A stretch of 32,609 bases of DNA from Nitrospirales bacterium (lineage in GTDB: Bacteria; Nitrospirota; Nitrospiria; Nitrospirales; UBA8639): the NCBI GenBank assembly GCA_022824735.1, contig JAJDZI010000086.1, forward strand, positions 1-32,609. The letters run 5' to 3'. Position numbers and translations under genes: made by a program. The notes under the pieces are model-generated. The model was not told the DNA's origin and made no database searches. It saw only the letters and a program-made list of their open reading frames with translations. Position 1 is the first letter of the stretch. Each line of letters starts with the position of its first letter. Below, in pieces: positions 13,560-21,306 of the stretch.

Positions 13560-14513
13560 TCAGACGTCGGCCAAGGCGGCCATTTGGCGGAATTTTTCGT
13601 AGCGGTTGGCGAGGAGTTGGTCCGTGGACGTGGTGAGGAGTTGGTTCAGTTGGACGTGGAGGGTTTGGGCAAGGGCTTGACTGGTGCGTTCCACGTCGCG
13701 ATGCGCCCCTCCGAGCGGCTCGGGTACGACTTCGTCGACAATGCCTAATTTGAGTAGTTCCGCGCCCGTCATTTTCAAGGCTGCGGCTGCGGCTTGCGTC
13801 TTGGTGGCGTCCTCCCACAGGATCGCCGCACACCCCTCCGGGGAAATGACCGAGTAGATCGAGTGTTCCAACATTACGATCCGGTCGGCCACACCCAATC
13901 CCAACGCGCCGCCGCTCCCCCCTTCTCCCGTGATGATGGCGACGATCGGCACCTTGAGTCCGGACATCGCGAAGAGGTTTTTGGCAATGGCCCCGGCTTG
14001 CCCGCGTTCCTCGGCTCCGATGCCGGGGTAGGCTCCCGGCGTATCGATAAACGTGACGACCGGGCGTTTGAATTTTTCGGCCAACTGCATCAACCGCAAG
14101 GCCTTCCGGTAGCCTTCGGGATTCGCCATACCAAAATTTCGTGTCACCCGCTCCTTGAAGTTTTGTCCCTTTTCATGACCGATGACGCAAATGGACCGGT
14201 CCCGGAACGTGGCGAATCCGCCCACGACGGCCTTGTCGTCCCCGAAGGTGCGGTCACCGTGGAGCTCGACGAAGTCTTCGCACATGTGCTTCATATAGTC
14301 CAGGATCGACGGGCGTTGGGAATGGCGGGCGATTTGCGTTTGTTGCCAAGGGGTCAGGTTGCTGAAGATTTCCTGCTCCGTCCTGGCCAACCGGCTCTGG
14401 AGAATGCGGATCAGCCGCGGGAGGGCTTTCCTCTCGGACCCCGATTTATTCAGCTTCTCCAGCCGTTCCTCGAGTTCTTTCAACGGTTTTTCAAATTCCA
14501 GAAAATCACGCAT
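13560..14513 (-). CDS. accA: Acetyl-CoA carboxylase carboxyltransferase subunit alpha
   Basis: A 317-residue AccA, normal length. With AccD it transfers CO2 from carboxybiotin to acetyl-CoA in the first step of fatty-acid synthesis. It begins MRDFLEFEKPLKELEERLEKL, the usual N-terminal helix. It has KYMKH-like YMKHMCEDFVELHGDRTFGDD, FIDTPGAYPGIGAEERGQ and the glycine-rich oxyanion block TGEGGSGGALGLGVADR followed by YSVISPEGCAAILW. It starts 12 bases after the dnaE stop and so shares its transcript, a pairing also seen in other bacteria. The C-terminal KFRQMAALADV is slightly shorter than in E. coli. Confidence 0.97.
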   Translation of the reverse strand: MRDFLEFEKPLKELEERLEKLNKSGSERKALPRLIRILQSRLARTEQEIFSNLTPWQQTQIARHSQRPSILDYMKHMCEDFVELHGDRTFGDDKAVVGGFATFRDRSICVIGHEKGQNFKERVTRNFGMANPEGYRKALRLMQLAEKFKRPVVTFIDTPGAYPGIGAEERGQAGAIAKNLFAMSGLKVPIVAIITGEGGSGGALGLGVADRIVMLEHSIYSVISPEGCAAILWEDATKTQAAAAALKMTGAELLKLGIVDEVVPEPLGGAHRDVERTSQALAQTLHVQLNQLLTTSTDQLLANRYEKFRQMAALADV

Positions 14514-14525
14514 GGCAGACTCGCG

Positions 14526-17500
14526 TCACTGAAACGTGACGGTTTCTTTCCCGAGAATTTGCTCCACTTCATACACCAGGTTCGAACTCGGCAAAACGCC
14601 TAAATTCGGCAACGGGGCACTCTCCGCGTGCACCTGGGAATCCAGGTGGAAGTGGAAGGTGACCGGGGCCGGCCCCGGGTGACGGTGTAACACTTCGTGC
14701 AGTTTGGGGAGTTTGCCCCACGTGTCCGGCGTTTCCGCGAGTTGGACGACGACCCGTTTCACTGTCCTGGCCTGCAAGTCGTTCAGGGGCTCCAGCTTGG
14801 TTGCTTTCAAACGAGCACCCGTATCCATGTGATCCACCGTGCCGGCCGCCTGGATGACGGTATCCGCGTTCAGAAACTCCGCACAGTTTTGAAACAGTTC
14901 GGGAAACACGATGACCTCGACCAACCCCTGCAAGTCTTCCATTTGGACGTACGCCATCCGGTTTCCTTTTTTTGTCGTGGTCACCTTGACGCTGCCGATC
15001 ACCCCGCAGATTTTGATTTCCCGGCCTTCATGCGCCTCGTGGAGAGTGGCCGTGTTGTGCGTCGACAACAGGCGGATCGCTTCGGCGTATTGTGTCAACG
15101 GATGCGTGGTGATGTAGAACCCGGTCAGTTCCCGTTCAAATTGGAGGATTTGGGATTGCTGCCATTCATCGATCGAGGGTAGCGGTCGAGTCAGGGGGAC
15201 CGCGTTCGCGCCATCCGTTTCACCGGTCCCGAACAAGGACGTCTGCCCCGAGGCGCGTTCCTTTTGAACGGCGTTGGCTGCATCCAGTGTCTGTTCCATC
15301 ACTGCCGTCAATTGAGCCCGTTTTGCTCCCATGGAGTCAAATGCGCCGACCTTGATCAACCCCTCGATCACGCGCTTGTTGACTTTGTGCAGGTCGATCC
15401 GGCAACAGAAATCGAAAAAGGATGAAAATGGGCCTTCGGCTTCCCGGCTCGCAATGACGGACTCAATGGCGCTGCCGCCGACGTTTTTGATCGCTGCCAG
15501 CCCGAATCGAATGCCTCCCTCCACCATGGTAAAGTTCTTCTGGCTCTCATTCACGTCAGGCGGCAGGATAGAAATCCCGCGTTCACGACATTCGGTGAAA
15601 TAGCCCACCATCTTGTCCGTGTTTCCCATTTCGCTCGTGAGGAGCGCGGCCATGAATTCAGAGGGATGATGCGCCTTCAAGTAAGCCGTTTGGAACGTCA
15701 CCAGGGCATAGGCCGCGGAATGGGACTTGTTGAATCCATACCCGGCAAAGTACGCCATCTGGTCGAAGATCGTTTCGGCTTTCTTTTCCGTGAATCCCTT
15801 GGCCTTCGCTCCCTCGAGAAACAGCGCCTTTTGCTTGGCCATCTCTTCGGGCTTTTTCTTCCCCATGGCCCGCCGCAGTAAATCGGCTTGTCCCAAACTG
15901 AACCCGGCCATGAGATTGGCAATGGCCATGACCTGTTCCTGATAGACCATGACTCCGTAGGTTTCCTTGAGAATGGGTTCCACCGCCGGGGGGTCGTACG
16001 CAATTTTCAAGGGATCGCGTTTGCGCTTGATAAAGTCATCCACCATGCCGCTTTCCAGGGGACCCGGCCGGTAGAGGGCAAGGATCGCGATGAGATCTTC
16101 GAAGCCTTCCGGTTTGATGCGAACCAATAAATTGCGCATGCCCGAACTTTCCAGTTGGAAGATCCCTGAAGTCTTACCGGAGGCCAGCAGCGCGTAGGTC
16201 TCGGCGTCGTTCAGCGGAAGCCGTTCGATATCGAGGCGTTTGTCCTGGACCTGGTTCACCATGGTCACGGCATGGTGAATCATGGTGAGGGTTTTCAGCC
16301 CGAGAAAATCAAATTTCACCAGCCCCACTTTTTCGATGTCCGTCATCGAGTATTGCGTGACGATTTCGTTGTTGGCCGTTTTGTACAACGGCACGTGTTC
16401 GATCAGGGGTTTCTGTGAAATCACGACGCCTGCCGCGTGCGTGGAGGCGTGTCTCGCCAGGCCTTCGAGGGCTTGGGCCGTGTCCATGAGTTCCTTCATC
16501 CGTCCATCGCCGTCAACCAGTTCCTGGAGGCGCGGCTCTTGGGTCAAGGCCTCTTTCAAGGTGATATTGAGCTGTGCCGGCACGAGTTTGGCGACACGGT
16601 CCACTTCGGCGTAGGGAATATCCATCACGCGGCCCACGTCCCGGATGGCGGCTTTGGCGCCCAGCGTTCCGAACGTGATGATCTGGCACACGTGGTCTTC
16701 GCCGTATTTGTCGATCACGTAATTGATGACTTCTCCCCGGCGGTCCATGCAGAAATCCATGTCGATATCCGGCATGCTGACGCGTTCGGGATTGAGGAAC
16801 CGTTCAAAGAGCAGGTTGTAGGTGAGCGGGTCCAGGTCGGTAATGGAAAGGGCATAGGCAATCAAACTGCCGGCCGCCGACCCCCGGCCGGGTCCCACCG
16901 GAATGCCGCGTGACCGGGCAAACTTGATAATGTCCCAGACCACCAGGAAATAGCCGGCGTAGCCCATCTGGGTGAGCACGGCCAATTCTTCCTGAAGGCG
17001 GAGTTGGTAGGCCTCCTGGGGCAGGTTCGACGGCCGGGCTGCCAGGCGTTGGGCCAAGCCTTCCTTGGCCAGGGTTTCCAAATAGGTTTCATGGGTGAAT
17101 CCCTCGGGCACCTGGTAGTGCGGAAGCGACAAGGCGTTGTTGGTCAGGTTCACCCCGCACTGTTCCGCGATGCGACAGGTGTTCAGGACGGCTTCGGGGA
17201 GTTCGGAAAATTCCCGGACCATCTCTGCCGTGGACTTGACGTACAGTTGGTCGGTATCGAACTTCATGCGGTTGGTGTCGCTCAACGTCTTTCCGGTTTG
17301 CAGGCACAGCATGATTTCATGGGGACGCGCGTCTTCTTTTTTCAAATAGTGGCAGTCGTTGGTCCCCGCCAGCGGAATGCCGAGTTTTTTGCTGATCTCC
17401 ACGAGGCCCCGGTTGGCGATCCGTTGATAATCGAGTCCATTGGCCTGGACTTCGAGATAATAATGGTCTTTCCCGAAGATCTCGTGGTATTCCCCGGCGG

Positions 17501-17978
17501 TTTGCGCGGCTTTCTCCATATCCCGTTGGCCGATGAGATAGGGAACCTCCCCGCTCAAACACCCGGATAAGGCGATGAGGCCCTCGTGGTGTTCCTGCAG
17601 GAGTTCCTTATCCATCCGGGGTTTGTAATAAAACCCTTCGAGATAGGCCTTGCTCGACAGCTTGATGAGGTTATGGTAGCCCTTGAGATTGGTGGCCAGG
17701 AGGATCAGGTGATAGTAGTCGTTGTGGGCCAACAGGCCTTCGCGTTGTCGCCGGTTGCCGGGCGCAAGATAAGCCTCGCATCCGATGATGGGTTTCACCC
17801 CGTGGGCGGTGGCCTTTTCGTAGAAATCAATGGCGCCGAAGAGGTTGCCGTGATCCGTGATGGCGAGCGCGGGCTGGTGAAAGTCCCGCACCTGCTTGAG
17901 AAGCGGATTCAACTGATTCGCGCCGTCCAGCAGGCTGTATTGGGTGTGGAGGTGCAGGTGAACGAATTGAGAAGACAA
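14526..17978 (-). CDS. dnaE: DNA polymerase III subunit alpha
   Basis: A 1150-residue DnaE, the replicative polymerase subunit. The PHP domain starts at FVHLHLHTQYSLLDGANQ. The palm carries PDIDMDFCMDRRGEV near residue 400 with two catalytic aspartates and a third in LVKFDFLGLKTL near 550. The fingers block YQEQVMAIANLMAGFSLGQADLLRRAMGKK follows. Then come a helix-hairpin-helix region, an OB fold (IKICGVIGSVKVTTTKKGNRM) and a short C-terminal tail. The start is TTG at 17978; AAGGGATGG lies upstream. A short ATG upstream is in another frame. It heads the dnaE-accA operon, driven by the promoter at 18054-18082. Confidence 0.97.
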   Translation of the reverse strand: MSSQFVHLHLHTQYSLLDGANQLNPLLKQVRDFHQPALAITDHGNLFGAIDFYEKATAHGVKPIIGCEAYLAPGNRRQREGLLAHNDYYHLILLATNLKGYHNLIKLSSKAYLEGFYYKPRMDKELLQEHHEGLIALSGCLSGEVPYLIGQRDMEKAAQTAGEYHEIFGKDHYYLEVQANGLDYQRIANRGLVEISKKLGIPLAGTNDCHYLKKEDARPHEIMLCLQTGKTLSDTNRMKFDTDQLYVKSTAEMVREFSELPEAVLNTCRIAEQCGVNLTNNALSLPHYQVPEGFTHETYLETLAKEGLAQRLAARPSNLPQEAYQLRLQEELAVLTQMGYAGYFLVVWDIIKFARSRGIPVGPGRGSAAGSLIAYALSITDLDPLTYNLLFERFLNPERVSMPDIDMDFCMDRRGEVINYVIDKYGEDHVCQIITFGTLGAKAAIRDVGRVMDIPYAEVDRVAKLVPAQLNITLKEALTQEPRLQELVDGDGRMKELMDTAQALEGLARHASTHAAGVVISQKPLIEHVPLYKTANNEIVTQYSMTDIEKVGLVKFDFLGLKTLTMIHHAVTMVNQVQDKRLDIERLPLNDAETYALLASGKTSGIFQLESSGMRNLLVRIKPEGFEDLIAILALYRPGPLESGMVDDFIKRKRDPLKIAYDPPAVEPILKETYGVMVYQEQVMAIANLMAGFSLGQADLLRRAMGKKKPEEMAKQKALFLEGAKAKGFTEKKAETIFDQMAYFAGYGFNKSHSAAYALVTFQTAYLKAHHPSEFMAALLTSEMGNTDKMVGYFTECRERGISILPPDVNESQKNFTMVEGGIRFGLAAIKNVGGSAIESVIASREAEGPFSSFFDFCCRIDLHKVNKRVIEGLIKVGAFDSMGAKRAQLTAVMEQTLDAANAVQKERASGQTSLFGTGETDGANAVPLTRPLPSIDEWQQSQILQFERELTGFYITTHPLTQYAEAIRLLSTHNTATLHEAHEGREIKICGVIGSVKVTTTKKGNRMAYVQMEDLQGLVEVIVFPELFQNCAEFLNADTVIQAAGTVDHMDTGARLKATKLEPLNDLQARTVKRVVVQLAETPDTWGKLPKLHEVLHRHPGPAPVTFHFHLDSQVHAESAPLPNLGVLPSSNLVYEVEQILGKETVTFQ

Positions 17979-18053
17979 AGGGGAACCATCCCTTAGCTGA
18001 CGACAGGCGGCCTAAATCGGGCGAACACCGCCCCTACATCGGAATCCGGAAAA

Positions 18054-18082
18054 ATTCTAACCCTGGGTCCGGGTGCTGTCAA
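18054..18082 (-). promoter_or_regulatory. Near-consensus sigma70-type promoter for dnaE-accA
   Basis: On the minus strand, TTGACA (18077-18082) and TAGAAT (18054-18059) are separated by exactly 17 bp. They lie about 75 bp upstream of the dnaE start, and the leader contains a small palindromic word near 18008-18033. This is the strongest promoter seen in the window. Confidence 0.75.
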
Positions 18083-18138
18083 TGAAGGAGCCCGTCTCGT
18101 CCGGGATGCCGGGGATGACAGCAAGAGACAAGTGACGG

Positions 18139-18636
18139 CTATTTCCCCAAGCTCAGTTCGTAGAGCAGCGCTTTCCAGCCTTGCTCTTCCGTAATGAATC
18201 CTTTGGGTTGGACAACGGGGAGCATGCCGGTACCCGGGACGCGACCGGATTGGCCCATGCTACCGTTTTTCAGGACCCACATCAGTTCGCCGGGCGTGCG
18301 TAACTTATGGAATTTCGGATTTGTGAAGTTGCGGGGCTGAATCGGGAGGTTGTTGGCTGCGGCGCCGTTGCCCTTGCCTTCGGGTCCGTGACAACTGACG
18401 CACCCTCCGACGCCCAGAAAGATGGCTTTCCCCTCCGCCAGGATTTCCGGCGTGGCTTCAAACGGCGGTTTGACTTTCTTGGCTTTGGCTAATTCACCGG
18501 ACGGTACGCGAGGAATCCTGATATCATATTCTCCGCCGGCTTGCCCGTATCCGGTTGGATTCACGCTCCAAGCCACTCCTGAAAAACCCACACACAATCC
18601 CGCAATGAACGTGATGCATAACACACTTCTTCTCAC
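18139..18636 (-). CDS. Periplasmic c-type cytochrome
   Basis: A 165-residue protein with a signal peptide (RRSVLCITFIAGLCVGFSGVAWS, cleaved about residue 24) and one haem c site, CVSCH at residues 79-83, inside GVGGCVSCHGPEGKGNG. A likely axial methionine is in GTGMLPVV (about M138), the class I cytochrome c arrangement. It would carry electrons in the periplasm; its partner is not identifiable. GTG 18636 is preceded by AGGAGGAG at good spacing. A perfect TATAAT (18661-18666 on the minus strand) lies just upstream and directly abuts the MITE-like repeat. Confidence 0.92.
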   Translation of the reverse strand: MRRSVLCITFIAGLCVGFSGVAWSVNPTGYGQAGGEYDIRIPRVPSGELAKAKKVKPPFEATPEILAEGKAIFLGVGGCVSCHGPEGKGNGAAANNLPIQPRNFTNPKFHKLRTPGELMWVLKNGSMGQSGRVPGTGMLPVVQPKGFITEEQGWKALLYELSLGK

Positions 18637-18660
18637 GGTATTCTCCTCCTCGATGAATGT

Positions 18661-18666
18661 ATTATA
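18661..18666 (-). promoter_or_regulatory. -10 box of the cytochrome gene
   Basis: On the minus strand TATAAT lies about 25 bp before the GTG start. The -35 position at 17 bp (TAGTGC) is poor and lies inside the repeat element, so the original -35 may have been displaced by insertion. Confidence 0.45.
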
Positions 18667-18835
18667 GGAACCTCTGATTTATAGCACTATCGGGCGTATG
18701 GCTGCGTTGTGTCCTCGCTCAACCCTCACCTATCTCGATGATAAGCCTCGGGTTTCGCTCCGGGACGCCTTGCCCTACATCCCGCTATCACAATAAACAT
18801 GTCCTCGACGTTCTTAATCGGGGATCAGAGGTTCC
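18667..18835. repeat. MITE-like element, copy A
   Basis: Ends are GGAACCTCTGA (18667-18677) and TCAGAGGTTCC (18825-18835), perfect 11-bp terminal inverted repeats. The 169-bp interior shares about 70 bp with copy B at 30975-31076, in opposite orientation, including GGGCAAGGCGTCCCGGAGCG. It has no coding capacity. Copy A carries extra material near both ends, including a CGACGTTCTTAATCGGGGAT word found elsewhere in the window. Confidence 0.8.
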
Positions 18836-18924
18836 TGAAGATCGTGACGGCTTGTCGATTTCAAGAAGTTGCGATAGGGTACGGCGCATCTTCCTATCGG
18901 AATACAGGTGAAATTCACCACGAG

Positions 18925-19317
18925 ATGACTATGCGGCTCTCAGGTCGGCAAATCGGGCTCTTGAAGGAGTATATGCATGATCTGGTTGAGCAGGCCAAAC
19001 AGGAAGAGGCCACCACGGCGGCATTCGGGTATGCCTCCAAGCCGTACCGGGCTGATCAGGCTATTTCAGACCTGTTGGCCATCCTGGATGACCGTATCGA
19101 ATCGGAAGGCGTTCAGGTCGGGTTATCAGTCGAGTTTCTGCATCACATGTGGACCCTGTGCAACAGGGCCAACGATCAGGTGCAGGACGTGGTTTGGTTG
19201 AAGCGTAGCCTGGACGGAGAGCCGGCGACAAAAGGCCGGGTCCGGGAATTGACGTATCGGGCATTGCTGGAGTACCTGGAAAGTCTGCCCGAGAACCTGC
19301 GGTCGTCTTCCGACTGA
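18925..19317 (+). CDS. Hypothetical protein
   Basis: A 130-residue soluble, mostly helical protein, beginning MTMRLSGRQIGLLKEYMHDLVEQ and ending LLEYLESLPENLRSSSD. No catalytic motif, signal peptide or membrane segment is visible and I do not recognise the family. The frame is open back to 18799, but that part lies within the MITE-like element and its edge, so a start at ATG 18925 (or 18931) is more credible; neither has a strong ribosome-binding site. It sits upstream of the membrane MutS-like gene with a 100-bp gap, so co-expression is possible but not shown. Confidence 0.65.
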   Translation: MTMRLSGRQIGLLKEYMHDLVEQAKQEEATTAAFGYASKPYRADQAISDLLAILDDRIESEGVQVGLSVEFLHHMWTLCNRANDQVQDVVWLKRSLDGEPATKGRVRELTYRALLEYLESLPENLRSSSD

Positions 19318-19417
19318 CCGCCTCTTCTTTTCTCACTTGTCTCCACGGAAACGAACGTGACACCAAAGGGGGTTTTCATGTGTGGTGACGCCCTATTTCT
19401 CGTTGTGAGCCGGCGTC

Positions 19418-21268
19418 ATGGATAACGTCCGCCGCAAACGCGAACGCATGATCGTTCGCGGTCGTGATCGAGGAACGCGACTTCTCCTGAAAGGCCGGCG
19501 CGTCAGTTTGGCCTTGAGCCGAAGCCGTATGGGACTGGTGCTGGCCGGGCTTCTGGTTTGTGTCGCGTCGTACAAACTTGGATGGTTCGTCGCGGGGAAT
19601 TGGGCGCTACTGGGGTTTTTTCTCTGTTTTCTGGGTGTGGCAAACGTCCATAACCGGTTGGAGCGACGGTTGCGCCGTCTTGAAACGTGGATCGACATTC
19701 AGGAAAGCAACTTGGCGCGTCTGCGGGTGGATTGGAAATGCATTCCGGAAACGACGCTGGGTCCATCTTCCGAACATCCGTACGCCGCGGATCTTGATCT
19801 CCTCGGAAAGTATTCCTTGTTTCGTTTGCTGGACACGACGGTGTCGCGGGATGGGCAGATGTTCTTGATCGCTTGGATGACTCGTCAGGATGGGCTTTCA
19901 TTCGATCAATGGGAGAGCCGGCAGCAACTCGTCCGGGTCCTGACCTCGTTGCGAGGCTTGCGGGACCGGATTCGACTCGTGGCGAACTGCCTGAGTCCCA
20001 ATTCGATTACGACGGACCGGTTGGAAAGCCTGTTGGAGAACTCCGGGCCCGTGGCTCGATTGGGTTTGTTGTTGCTGACGGCGAGTGCGCTGGCCGGTCT
20101 CAACATGGTTCTTTTTGTTTTCTGGTTGCTGGGTGGGCCGGGTTATTGGATCGTTTCCTTCCTGCTCTACGCGCTCTTGCTGTTCCTCACCGGAAGGCGG
20201 GTGAGTCACGTGTTTGGACGGGCTCTCGATTTGCACCTGGAGTTGAACAAACTCGCCGCGGTGATCGGAATTTTCGAGAAGCGGTCGTATGGGCGGTACC
20301 CCGAGCTTCAGGCGATGACCGGCCTATGGCGAAACGGGGACAGTCGCCCCTCGGTTGCCATCAGACAACTTGCGAGAACGTGCAGCGGGCTCAGTCTGAA
20401 AGCGCATCCTCTTTTGCATATTGCCATGCACCTGGTGGTCCCGTGGGATCTGGCATGGACGTGGTATTTGCAGAAAGTCTGCAACCGGTTACGGCCCGTT
20501 CTGCCGGATTGGGTCTTGCACTTGGCGATTATCGATGCGGCTATGGCATTGGCCACGTTTGCCTACTTGAACCCATCGTATGCGTGGCCTTCTTGCAGAC
20601 GGCCGGAAGGGGGCGCCGCGACAATCGGCATTTCCGGAACGGCGGTCGGTCACCCCCTGCTTGCCTACGAACAACGGATCAACAATGATTTGACGCTGGA
20701 AGGCCTGGGCCGCGTTTTCCTGGTGACCGGCTCCAACATGTCCGGGAAAAGCACGTTCTTGCGAACGGTCGGGATCAACGTGTGCCTGGCGCAGGCCGGG
20801 GGACCGGTATGTGCCGAATCCTGGTCCTGGTCGTGGCTGCGGATCAGGACTTGTATCAGGGTCGGAGACCGGCTCGAAGAAGGGTTGTCGTATTTTTACG
20901 CCGAGGTCAAACGTCTGAAAAGCCTGCTGGTCGCGATGGCCGATCAGGACAAAGCCCCTGTGTTGTTTCTGATCGATGAAATCTTCAAGGGAACGAATAA
21001 CCGGGAACGATTATTGGGGAGCGAAGCCTTCATCCGGGAGCTGACTGCCGGGCGGGGACTGGGCCTCGTCACCACGCACGACCTGGAGTTGGCCAACCTG
21101 GAACGGGAATTGACAAATCTCGCCAACGTGCATTTTCAGGAAACACTCGGCGAGAAGGAATTACAGTTCGACTATCGGCTCCGCCCCGGACCCTGTCCCA
21201 CCACCAACGCGCTTCGCATCATGGCCATGGAAGGCCTGCCGGTGCCCGAAACACCTTCAGGGCCGTGA
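19418..21268 (+). CDS. Membrane-anchored MutS-family ATPase
   Basis: A 616-residue protein with two hydrophobic pairs, at about residues 38-78 and 213-260, predicting four membrane helices, and a C-terminal MutS ATPase domain. Walker A is TGSNMSGKSTFLRTVG (from about residue 437), and VLFLIDEIFKGTNNRER carries Walker B (D520, E521). The VTTHDLELANLE His-loop follows. The mismatch-recognition and connector domains of classical MutS are absent. An N-terminal basic stretch (RRKRERMIVRGRDRGTR) precedes the first helix. This matches membrane MutS-like proteins of unknown role found in several phyla. It is unlikely to perform classical mismatch repair. It converges with the helicase gene that follows. 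Confidence 0.88.
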   Translation: MDNVRRKRERMIVRGRDRGTRLLLKGRRVSLALSRSRMGLVLAGLLVCVASYKLGWFVAGNWALLGFFLCFLGVANVHNRLERRLRRLETWIDIQESNLARLRVDWKCIPETTLGPSSEHPYAADLDLLGKYSLFRLLDTTVSRDGQMFLIAWMTRQDGLSFDQWESRQQLVRVLTSLRGLRDRIRLVANCLSPNSITTDRLESLLENSGPVARLGLLLLTASALAGLNMVLFVFWLLGGPGYWIVSFLLYALLLFLTGRRVSHVFGRALDLHLELNKLAAVIGIFEKRSYGRYPELQAMTGLWRNGDSRPSVAIRQLARTCSGLSLKAHPLLHIAMHLVVPWDLAWTWYLQKVCNRLRPVLPDWVLHLAIIDAAMALATFAYLNPSYAWPSCRRPEGGAATIGISGTAVGHPLLAYEQRINNDLTLEGLGRVFLVTGSNMSGKSTFLRTVGINVCLAQAGGPVCAESWSWSWLRIRTCIRVGDRLEEGLSYFYAEVKRLKSLLVAMADQDKAPVLFLIDEIFKGTNNRERLLGSEAFIRELTAGRGLGLVTTHDLELANLERELTNLANVHFQETLGEKELQFDYRLRPGPCPTTNALRIMAMEGLPVPETPSGP

Positions 21269-21306
21269 GAAGCATTTCAGACAATCACGGTCCGGATTCT
21301 GATTGC

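Noticed and set aside
18799-18924. Longer N-terminus for the hypothetical protein
   Set aside because: The first part is encoded within the MITE-like element, and the rest has no convincing start signal.
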